Assembly: GCA_025084515.1 (NCBI GenBank)
Contig: JAJAGP010000350.1
Location: forward strand, 248,001-312,000
DNA length: 64,000 nucleotides
Origin: Ancistrus triradiatus
Taxonomy: Eukaryota; Chordata; Actinopteri; Siluriformes; Loricariidae
Reading direction: 5' to 3'
Shown: positions 55,013 through 64,000 of the stretch, one piece after another
How the letters are laid out: every line of letters begins with the position of its first letter
Numbering within the stretch: position 1 is the stretch's first letter
Notes under the pieces: generated by a model
Seen by the model: the letters and a program-made list of their open reading frames with translations, nothing else
Told to the model about the DNA's origin: nothing
Databases searched by the model: none
Translations under genes and position numbers: made by a program

Positions 55013-55225
55013 TTGAACCACACGTAGATTAAAAGCCCTTAAATATTAAAACTCATTAAAATCAGTTGAGAAATAATTAGGTTGGTGTGCTTTTTAACCA
55101 GAAAAAACACACCTCCTCCATTCACTTGTATTTGTTTACAAGCCAGTCTTGCCTGGACCAATATGGCGGACGTGCCGACGTATCACAGCATCGAACCGAA
55201 GCAGCCGATGCGTCATCTAGGTATA
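55013..55225 (+). repeat. Dispersed repeat A
   Basis: CTTGTATTTGTTTACAAGCC, TGCCTGGACCAATATGGCGG and GCGTCATCTAGGTATACATG, the clearest copy of repeat A. Confidence 0.6.
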
Positions 55226-55621
55226 CATGTCTACGCACAGTATGAGCTTATGGTAATATTAGCTAGCTGTTTATTTTATCTAACAACATCTATTGTGGTA
55301 AAGACAGTGAATATTCTTTAAACAGTGTTTAATAAGCTGTTGGGTAAGAGTACAGCTGCAAAACCTGGCTAGCTAGTTCAATACTGTACGGCCTCTCGAT
55401 TTAATACACAACTCTCCCTAAGCCTCTAGAGAGTGACGATGACTATATTAACACAAAATAAAAGTGTACATTATTGTAAAAAGCTGTATAAATCAGCTAA
55501 AAATAGCTTCGTGAAAATGTAACGCTCTGTAATTATTATGAAAAATAACTCTAGAGTGTAGACATTTGAAAGACTGGTTTCAACAGGGAACGCAGGAGTA
55601 CCAAGCGTGCGAGTGCATATG
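55226..55621. other. No recognised feature
   Basis: A/T-rich DNA, nothing recognised. Confidence 0.3.
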
Positions 55622-55631
55622 TGAGTGTGTG

Positions 55632-55663
<32 letters not shown>

Positions 55664-55665
55664 CA
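55622..55665. repeat. (GT)n microsatellite
   Basis: About 20 interrupted units. Confidence 0.85.
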
Positions 55666-56374
55666 CACGTGTGTGTTTACAACGTAGCTGAAGAGTTTCT
55701 TCCATTTCTGATTCAGCCTGCAGGCTGCTGAAAGGGGAAGAGTGAACAGGAAGGAAATGGACTCAGAACAAATGTGAATGTAAAAGCACACTTACAAATT
55801 CCTGCACGTTTCAGTCAGAAAAGGCGTCCGTTTCTGATAAACAGCTGTACACACTTCACACTTCAGACGCACAATACACAACACGAGCTGAGCTGAGCTG
55901 AGCACGCGCTTTTACATTGTTCACTCACATCAAATGCTGCAAATCATGGCTTCAGCTAAAATGAGAAGTGTGTGTAGAGTTATCATAGCTAATGGAGGTC
56001 AAAATGAAGACACAATACATTGGTGAACTAAACAGCACAGAAATAAGTCCAACTAAAGAGGAAATAAAAAGAAGAAAATGCTGGCAAACCATTAGAATAT
56101 CCATCATCACCCGTGACTGTAACGTACTTCAGTGTTTTGACTTAACTTCTTGAGATTTTCTTCTTGTAGACTTGGATTTTTGCCACTGCTGATTCGATAT
56201 ACCTAAAAATCCAGCTACTTCCTTCACACTACAGCCTTTGGAACGCCCAAATCTCTCTTTTTATCATTAAGATCTTCTTTCCGACCAATTTTCCACACAA
56301 CGAACGAGACATTTACTGCACTGTACCACCTCTTCTCAGTCTATGAGTTTGAGATTAAAAGAAACCGAACTCAA
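55666..56374. other. No recognised feature
   Basis: Mixed DNA; a short run of GAGCT pentamers occurs near 55884-55902. No gene. Confidence 0.35.
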
Positions 56375-56555
56375 AACTTTTTTGTACTCCACCTAGAGCA
56401 AAAACATTGTATTTAAATACGACTCAATAAAATCAGTTTAAAAATAATTACTTAACCAGAAAAATCACAGCTCCTCCGCTGACTTGTATTTGTTTACTAG
56501 CCGGTCTAGCCTGGACCAACATGGCGGACGTGCTGACGCATCACCTCTGTGCTAC
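56375..56555 (+). repeat. Dispersed repeat A, second nearby copy
   Basis: TTGTACTCCACCTAGAGCAA, GACTTGTATTTGTTTACTAG and TGGACCAACATGGCGGACGT. Same orientation as the copy at 55.0 kb, 1.3 kb away. Confidence 0.55.
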
Positions 56556-56899
56556 CTGGTCTTATATTTACAGCCCGATCATCTTAGTGCCATCTGCAGG
56601 AGCCTGAAGTTACTACCACCTTAAACACCTACAGTGCCTCATTTTTTAATTGCATGAATCACATCTAATGTTTGCTCCTATGTGACCTGAAACAAAAGTG
56701 CTTTTATTTGAAATAAAAAGTACTCCAGTCAATAAAGTATGCATTTATTACTCTTAAAAATTTTAAAAACATTATTTTTCATGTCTTGTCTTATTCAGCT
56801 AGGTTCAGACGGACAGCTGACGAGGCTTTTTGGTCGAAATGCAAAACAACGTGTCATTAATGCTAATACTCACTTTATTAAGTTTAAAATTATTATCAC

Positions 56900-57120
56900 T
56901 CTCTGTACACCCTAGAGATGGCCCCGTGTGGGAAAATCCCAGCAGATCAGCAATTTCTGAAATACTCAACGACCACGACACGTTCAAAGTCACTTAAATC
57001 ACCTTTCTTCCCCTTTCTGATGCTTGTTTTCATTCAGCAGCTCGTCTTGATCATGACTACATGCCTAAAGGTATTGGGTTTCTGCCATGTGACTGTAGGA
57101 ATGGTTGGGTGTACACACTG
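56900..57120 (-). pseudogene. Tc1 family E, 5' and N-terminal fragment
   Basis: Minus strand: upstream text (TAGTCATGATCAAGACGAGC) precedes a coding region with SISEIADLLGFSHTGPSLG, the helix-turn-helix of family E. There is no catalytic domain and no terminal repeat. Confidence 0.65.
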
Positions 57121-57135
57121 TTTTCATGAACGTGC

Positions 57136-57177
57136 ACACACACACACACACGCGCACACACACACACACACACACAC
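57136..57177. repeat. (CA)n microsatellite
   Basis: About 20 units with one CG interruption. Confidence 0.85.
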
Positions 57178-57512
57178 TTGTGGTTCACTAATTTCCGTTT
57201 GAAACATCAGCATCCTCACACCTGCGCTCAGGACCAGCCCTCACTCCCTTACTGATACACACTTAACGGGCACAAGTAGTCGACTAGTCAGGAGGTTCCT
57301 AAAGTCTTTGGTCATCTGAAACCCTTTAGTCTAAATTAAAATAACTCCTGAATTTTTAAATGTTCATTCTGTGTGATATATAAGTGCAGAAAAGTGAAGC
57401 TACTCCAATATAAAATCTCTCTAAATGCTCATTAGTAAAGATAGCTGCTCAGTTTGTGTGTGTTACGCGTTCTGCATAATTAATTACAGTGGAAAACGCA
57501 GTGCTGGATGGG

Positions 57513-57514
<2 letters not shown>
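57178..57514. other. No recognised feature
   Basis: A/T-leaning DNA, nothing recognised. Confidence 0.3.
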
Positions 57515-57565
<51 letters not shown>

Positions 57566-57679
57566 ATGACGCTCATCTATTTTTAACAGGCTCTCTTAAG
57601 GTTTCAATGAGACGCTGAGGCAGAGACCTGCTTCAAGGCATCACCTTTATCAATAATGCAGCCGTGTGTCCGCTAGCAT

Positions 57680-57731
<52 letters not shown>
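57515..57731. repeat. Facing (GT)n and (CA)n arrays
   Basis: About 24 GT units (57515-57562) and about 23 CA units (57685-57731), separated by 122 bp. Confidence 0.9.
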
Positions 57732-57733
<2 letters not shown>

Positions 57734-57779
57734 TTGTACAGTCTCTAACATCCAACAATTACTTTAAAATATGGATTAA

Positions 57780-59440
57780 CAACACTTTGCATGAGCCGTG
57801 GTCATATGACTGACAGGCACACTATAAAAGGTCAGGCACATCATGGACATACCATACACACACCATAAACACGTCAGAAAGTGTCATAAAGGCTAAATAA
57901 ACATGCCGTAACCAAGCCATAAGCGCGACATGAGCAACAGGCCATAAACACCTCATCATTACACTACAATAGTCATAAACACAGCATAAACATGCCATAA
58001 CCGCGTCATAAACATGCTATGACCAAGCCATAGTCAAACCGCCTTATAAACACACCATGACTAGTCATAACCACGTCATAAACATGTCATAACCACAGCA
58101 TAACACGACAACCATACCATAACCTCGCCATGACCAAGCCATAACATGCCATAAGCAGTAGGCCTTAAATACAACATAATTACACTATAAGCATGCCATA
58201 ATTAAGCCATAAACACATTATAAACATGCCATAATCAAGCCATAAACACGCTATAACCACATCATAAACATGTCATAACCAAGCCATAGCCAAACCATAT
58301 CCACCTTTATAAACACACCATGCCATGACCAAGTCATAACCGAGCCATAAGCAGTAGGTCTTACACACATCATAATTTCACTACAAGTATGCCATAATTA
58401 AGCCATAAACACATTATAAACATGCCATAACCACGTCATAAGGACACCATAAATAAGCCATTACCACGTCATAAACATGCCAAGCCATAGCCAAACCACC
58501 TTATAAACACACCATGACTAGTCATAACCACGTCATAAACATGTCATAACCATGGCATAACATGACATAACCATACCATAACCTCGCCAAGACCAAGCCA
58601 TAACATGCCATAAGCAATAGGCCTTAAGTACAACATAATTACACTATAAGCATGCCATAATTAAGCCATAAACACATTATAAACATGCCATAACCACGTC
58701 ATAAGGACACCATAAACAAGCCATAACCACGCCATTACCACATCATAAACATGCCATGATCAAGCCATAGCCTAACCATAACCACGTTATAAACACACCA
58801 TGACTAAGTCATAACCACGTCATAAACATGTCATAACCACAGAATAACACGACATAACCATGCCATAACCTCGCCATGACCAAGCCATAACATGCCATAA
58901 CCAGTAGACCTTACACGCATCATAATTACACTACAAGCATGCCATAATTAAGCCATAAACACATTATAAACATGCCATAACCAAGCCATAACCACACCAT
59001 AAACATGTCATAAACAAGCCAATACCAACTCATAACCATGTCACTAACATGCCATAACCAAGCCATAAGCAGTAGGCCATAAACATGTCATAATTACACT
59101 ATAAGCATGCCATAACTAAACCATAACCACGTCAAAATATGCCATATCCAAGCCATAACCAAGTAATAACCACATCATTAACACACCATAAACAAGTTAT
59201 AACCGCACCATAAAAAAAACCATAACCAAATAATAACAACATGTTATAACCCCATCATAAACATGCCACGATCAAGCTATAAACACATCATAGACACGCC
59301 ATAACCAAGCTGTAAACATGCCATAAACACGCCATGACTGAGCCATAACCCTGTCATAAACATGTCACAACCACACCACAGACATATCACAAATATCCTG
59401 AAATAACCACACACCACAAACACGCATCATAAATCCCCAC
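57780..59440. repeat. 1.65 kb minisatellite, 11 bp CATAA-type units
   Basis: About 150 degenerate units of forms such as CATAACCACGT, CATAAACATGC and CATAACCAAGC. A marker block (CCATAAGCAGTAGGCCTTA then TACACTATAAGCATGCCATA) recurs near 58149, 58347, 58610, 58894 and 59062, showing higher-order duplication. CATG and CCATAA strings are highly enriched. No coding content. Confidence 0.92.
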
Positions 59441-60202
59441 CATAACCACACGCTGTGATTTGTTACGACAGTGTAGAAGAGGTTACACAACATCACTGCA
59501 TACTGAGCTACTGATGACATCACCGATGGTTTACACCGTCTGCACGAACGCTAGCAGAGTTTTACAGGTCTGGATTCCCGACTTTGCTGTTTAATGAAGT
59601 TGTAATCTGTCCTTAAGGCTTCTTTTCGGAGGAACAGCGTAACACACGAGGAACAGACCCCATGTAGACAGAAGCTCCTATGAGGACTGACAGGAGGGAA
59701 ATGTAAGAGCTTCTGTACGAGATCACATTTAGCCAGAACTGGACATCAATTACTGGATTTAAAACCAACAAGACTCAAAGTATTAATATGTGAAATTTAT
59801 AAAAAGTATAATTACATCTCTTTAACCATTTTATTTTTAAGCATTCCACACATTGTTGCAATTACATTTTATACATATGTAGGTACAAACTATTAACATA
59901 ATATAAAAAAAACATTTCAATTATTTTAGAATGTATAATGTTTTATATTTAAAGAATTGTTGTTTAATTTTTTTCAGTTAAAAAAAATGGCCTTGCATTC
60001 ACATCTGAAAAGCTATGTTACATTTATGCACTGGTGAAAAAAGTGAAAAAAATGAATGAAAAATTGCGAAAAACCCTAATTGATATTGACATGCTGAATC
60101 CTGGATTCTGATTGGTCGGTGTGGATTCATTGCTACAGCAGGTCTTAACGTTATTGAAAGCCAGTAAAAGACGCTCAGTGAAAAGTCACAATGATAGTAA
60201 TA

Positions 60203-60205
<3 letters not shown>
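59441..60205. other. No recognised gene
   Basis: Mixed then A/T-rich DNA. GATTCTGATTGGTCGGTG (near 60105) may belong to an old repeat. Nothing firm. Confidence 0.3.
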
Positions 60206-60249
<44 letters not shown>

Positions 60250-60360
60250 TGACAGGTGTGATGAGCCAAAATGGTTTCCTTAACAACATATGTTTACTTT
60301 CCTTTCAAGCTCTCTGTGGTGCTTCTCCAGCTGCTGTCGTTCTTCCTCCTTCTCGGTCCC

Positions 60361-60416
<56 letters not shown>
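60206..60416. repeat. Facing (GT)n and (CA)n arrays
   Basis: GT at 60206-60247 and CA at 60364-60416, 116 bp apart. Confidence 0.9.
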
Positions 60417-60417
<1 letters not shown>

Positions 60418-60963
60418 AGGACTTTATTCATGGTCATAAGGCGATGACTGCTACGGTCTGACGTCTGTCTCACAGCGCATGCTCACAGCAGAGAAGCTCC
60501 ATGATGAGAAGGTCAGGCCTTCAAAATAAACATTTTTCACCTCTGATTAAATTGCCAGGTCCTCAAAGCGACACCGTGGGTCCATCTGAAGGTCAGGACT
60601 GGACTCAATTTCTCTGTTACACCTCCAACAGTGTCTTAGTGCAGCTTCAGTCCAATCACCTTCTGAAGGTTAATGAGAGCACAGGAGATGTGCACGGTCT
60701 CACAGGACTGTCTCTCAGGTGCTCTCTCACCACAGGAACCTTTGCAGGAAGTTTACACACGATTCCCACAGCGGAACCAGAGCCCTTTTTAATTAGATTG
60801 ACGTATCTGGTGCAGAGGAGTTACAGTACTGGAAATCAAGAACCAGCAGGGTGAAAAGTGGCTGTAATGAACTTCAGACTGGTACAGAGAAACAACCCAC
60901 CGAGAAAAAGAGAAATTTCCCATTTCTATTCCAGAAACTCTGCAGTACTGCTGGGATTCAAGC
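60417..60963. other. No gene confirmed
   Basis: Holds a 117-codon frame (60501-60854) that is not low-complexity, but has no recognised domain, no splice context and no homologue I know. I treat it as chance. Confidence 0.3.
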
Positions 60964-61040
60964 AAGGGATGCACCGATGCCACCTTTTCCTTCCGATACC
61001 GATGTTCTATAGAAGTATCTATACCGATACCAACTCTATC
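60964..61040. mobile_element. hAT-like terminal fragment
   Basis: AGGGATGCACCGATGCCACC, CTTCCGATACCGATGTTCT and CTATACCGATACCAACTC follow the (T)AGGGATGCACCGATACC type of hAT end. The other end is missing; a Tc1 fragment follows soon after. Confidence 0.5.
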
Positions 61041-61127
61041 TAACTTACCCACTCGATGAGTGCCTATGAATCCTGATATTTATAGCGTTCCACTTTTTAT
61101 ATATTGATAGATTTCCTCTCAAAAAGC

Positions 61128-62287
61128 TATAGCCCTGGCTCATCAGGCTGGAAAAGGTTACAAAACCATCTCTAAAGAGTTTGGACTCCACCAATCCACA
61201 GTCAGACAGATTGTGAAATTAAACACCACTGTTACCCTCCCCAGGAGTGGTCGACCAACAAAGAGCAAGGTGTGTAATAGTTGGTGAGGTCACAAAGGAC
61301 CCCAGGGTAACTTCTAAGCAACTGAAGGCCTCTCTCACATTGGCTAATGTTAATGTTCATGAGCCACCATCAGAAGAACACTGAACAACAATGGTGTGCA
61401 TGGCAGGACTGCAAGGAGAAAGCCACTGCTCTCCAAAAAGAACATTGCTGCCCGTCTGCAGTTTGCTAAAGATCATGTGGACGAGCCAGAAGGCTATTGG
61501 AAGAATGTTTTGTGGACGGATGAGACCAAAGTAGAACTTGTTAGTTTAAAAGAAAAGCGTTATGTTTGAAGAAAGGAAAACACTGCATTCCAGCATAAAA
61601 CCTTATCCCATCTGTGAACATGGTGTGGTATCATGGTTTGGGGCTGTTTTGGCTGCATCTGGGCAGATGGTTGCCATCATGATGGAACAATGAATTTCTG
61701 AATGATTCATAGAATCTAAAGGAAAAATGTCAGGAACTCTTTCATTCACTGAATCTCAAGAGAGTGGGTCATGCGCAAGACACCGACCCTAGCACACAAG
61801 CCTTTCTACCAAAGAAGGGTTACAGAAAATAAAGGTCTCTTTTGGAATTGCCAAGCCAAAGTCCTGACCTTACTCAATGGAAATGCTGTGGAAGGACCTG
61901 AACGAGCAGCTAATGTGAGTGAAACCCACCAACATCCCAGAGCTAAAGCCTGTTCTGTATGGAGGAAAATGGGCTAAATTCTCCAAGCCGGTGTGCAGGG
62001 ACTGATCACATCTACAGGAAACGTTTTAGCTGCAGTTATTACTGCACAGGGGGGGGTCACACCAATACTGAAAGCAAAGGTTCACATACTTTTGCCACTC
62101 ACTAATTGTATACTGGATCATTTCCTCATAAATAATGACCAAGTATAATATTTTTGTCTCATTTGTTTAACTGGGTTCTCTGTATCTACTTTTAGGACTT
62201 GTATGAAAATCTGATGATGTTTTAGGTCATATTTATGCAGAAATATAGAAAATTCTAAGGGTTCACAAACTTTCAAGCACCACTGTA
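61128..62287 (+). mobile_element. Tc1 family B, 5'-truncated copy
   Basis: Starts inside the transposase (HQAGKGYKTI-like region) and runs to the right end CAAACTTTCAAGCACCACTG, TA. The catalytic parts are recognisable in the DNA: TGGACGGATGAGACC (WTDET), CAAGACACCGACCC (second Asp region) and ATGGAAATGCTGTGG (MEMLW). Many one- to four-base gaps destroy the frame. The left end is missing. Confidence 0.82.
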
Positions 62288-62734
62288 TATAATCATCTTT
62301 CATTATCTTTAAAAAATTAAAACAAAACGTTTCTAGGCTACAGTGGTAAGTATTTAGTGTTTCCTCCCCTTACACTTGAGCAACAGCATCATCTGGCACC
62401 TTCATCAGGACACCAAGTCGATCCTTCTACAGTCTGAAGAAGCTTTTTCTGGTAGGTCACACTAAATACTGACTTTTGCCAGCAGAAGCCTTTTTTTATT
62501 GTGTACATATTTGTTGTATTTTCTGTTTGTATCCTAATAAACAAACCCTTTATTTCCTAAATACAGGACAATGACTTAAAGGTTTCAGAATCCTTTAGTT
62601 CCTTAACAGGTTTAAAAAAACTGCCCCAAACCCAGAGTCATCCCAAGCAAGCGGATGACAAAACATTTCTTTTCAGACAACTAGAGCTTCTTGGTCTTCC
62701 TATGGGAAGCTCGTAACACCACCACACTGGGGTG
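62288..62734. other. Small foldback and unassigned DNA
   Basis: AGTATTTAGTGT (near 62349) is the exact complement of ACACTAAATACT (near 62460), about 100 bp apart, suggesting a small palindromic MITE of about 140 bp. The rest is unassigned. Confidence 0.35.
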
Positions 62735-62875
62735 AAGCATCGGGGCAGTGGTGGTGCAGGGGTTCAAGCCCCTGTGATTTCAAGATGCCACTGGATGGCC
62801 CTTGGGTAAGTCCTTTCACCCACGAATGCTTGGAAAATTACTGCTCTGCATCTGCTAAATGCTGCAAATGTATCA
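62735..62875 (+). repeat. tRNA-derived SINE, plus orientation, diverged
   Basis: Head GGGCAGTGGTGGTGCAGGGG with TTCAAGCCCC (B-box-like), then CCCTTGGGTAAGTCCTTTCA and the tail CATCTGCTAAATGCTGCAAA, TGT. The tail is shared with the minus-strand SINEs. Confidence 0.6.
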
Positions 62876-63184
62876 GAAAGAGTCAAATCCAGAAACGAAG
62901 AGCACAACACTGCACATGAGTGAGCTCTTCCAACCAGGAATTTGGAGAGGAACATGGAACGGTTAGATGAGTCATCAGCTCATCTTTCAAATCTTTAAAA
63001 ACATTTCACATGCGTCACAGAGGGACCTAGAAGTAAAATGAGTCATTCCAAAGGACTCTTTCTCTGACCGGGTTCTAACTGACAGAGGTTTGTGGACAGA
63101 GGTGGTTTAGAGGATAACGCCCTGGACTGTTTCATTAGGAAGTTGTGAGACCAAATCTGGAAATTGCACATAAACTTTAAATAA

Positions 63185-64000
63185 TAAATGCAGTCTTTCT
63201 TACATTTACATTGTAGACAGTATGAATTTTGGCTGGTCAATGCCACTTCACTTGTCAGTAAACATCCATTCCTGCATTTCAGGCCTGTAACACGATCCAA
63301 AAAAAGTTGTTACAGGAAAGCATTATCCACTTTGTAATGCTCCCATTGCTTTTCATAACACTTAAGACATTTTGGCACAGAGGATACCCAGTGATTTAGT
63401 GCTTCAGGCCTTATTTTGTTCCATTCCTCCTGTAACACGTCCTAAGTTGTGTAACATGGGGTCGTCATCGTTGCGTTTTAAAATGCTCCACACATTCTCC
63501 ATTGGGGACAGGTCAGGACTGCAGGGGGGCCAGTCCAGTACCCGTACCCTCTTCTTCCACAGCTGTGCCTTTGTAATGTGTGCAGCATGTGATTTTGCAT
63601 TGTCTTGTTGATAAATGCATGGATGTCCCTGATAAAGATGTCGTCTTGAAGGCAGTTGATGTTGCTCTAAAATCTTAGTGTACTTTTCTGCATTAATGCT
63701 GCATCACAGAAGTGGAAATGACCTTTACATTTACAGCATTTAGCAGACGCCCTTATCCAGAGCGACTTACAATTGATACAGTCTTACAATCCAAGCAATT
63801 GTGGGTTAAGGGTCTTGCTCAAGGACCCAACAGTAGCAGATTGGCAGAGGTGGGATTTGAACCCTGGACCTTTTGGTCCATAGTCCAGTACCTTAACCAC
63901 TAGACTACCACAATCCTTTACCAAGGGCCCTGACCCGACCCCATACCATGACAGAGCCTGGCTTTTGGACTTGTTCCTCATAACAGTCTGGATGGTCCTT
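63185..64000 (-). mobile_element. Tc1 family C element, interrupted, runs off the window
   Basis: Right-end and 3' text (CATTCCTGCATTTCAGGCCT, CGATCCAAAAAAAGTTGTTA) is followed in reverse by transposase sequence. The complement encodes NVWRILK-like, SPDLSP and QQDNAKSHAAHITKAQLWKK. At 63722 the coding text is broken by a SINE and resumes at 63922 with the complement of the 36.72-36.82 kb region. The N-terminal end lies beyond the window. Confidence 0.8.
63729..63914 (-). repeat. tRNA-derived SINE inserted in Tc1 family C
   Basis: Minus strand: head with TAGTCTAGTGGTTAAGG and GGGTTCAAATCCC, tail CTCTGGATAAGGGCGTCTGC and TAAATGCTGTAAATGT. It is flanked by the same 7 bp on both sides (CCTTTAC, 63722-63728 and 63915-63921), a target-site duplication that dates it after the Tc1 insertion. 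Confidence 0.85.

Noticed and set aside
60501..60854. 117-codon frame with normal composition
   Set aside because: No domain, signal, splice context or recognised homologue. A frame of this length is expected by chance in 64 kb.

Overview
The window looks like non-coding, repeat-saturated vertebrate DNA, most probably from a teleost fish and perhaps an ostariophysan such as a catfish. The evidence is several families of fish-type Tc1/mariner elements, tRNA-derived SINEs of the common fish type, hAT and pogo/Tigger-like ends, dozens of long CA/GT arrays and several kilobase-scale minisatellites. The species is an inference. I found no intact cellular protein-coding gene and no functional tRNA or rRNA. 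Nearly all long reading frames come from tandem repeats or dead transposases.

Layout. 0-10 kb: GA/CT tracts (1.2-1.8 kb), a nearly complete but dead Tc1-like element (4.0-5.5 kb) and pogo/Tigger ends (6.3-6.5 kb). 10-13 kb: a hAT-type BED zinc-finger remnant, then a 1.5 kb minisatellite of 32-33 bp units. 14.4-16.4 kb: a second Tc1 family whose right end is duplicated around a C-rich block that looks artificial. 17.4-18.5 kb: a palindromic foldback/MITE cluster. 19.4-24.6 kb: three successive tandem arrays (a ~70 bp period array, a 26 bp array with higher-order structure, and a polypyrimidine array). 25-33 kb: CA clusters, further Tc1, pogo and foldback copies, and one GC-balanced stretch (31.5-31.8 kb) that may be a conserved regulatory element. 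33.5-35.9 kb: a tandem satellite whose units can form hairpins. 36-43 kb: a third Tc1 family, hAT elements and SINEs. 44-57 kb: mostly decayed repeats, including a palindromic element at 50.5-51.0 kb carrying two hammerhead-ribozyme-like cores. 57.8-59.4 kb: an 11 bp minisatellite. 61-64 kb: Tc1 copies, one disrupted by a SINE with a 7 bp target-site duplication.

There is no operon or pathway. The history visible here is repeated insertion, nesting and decay of DNA transposons and SINEs, plus expansion of tandem repeats. The points most worth checking are the hammerhead-like palindrome (50.5-51.0 kb), the inverted transposase fragment inside a Tc1 terminal repeat (4.9/5.4 kb), the hairpin satellite (33.5-35.9 kb), recurring facing GT/CA arrays, and C-/G-rich blocks inside repeats that may be assembly errors.
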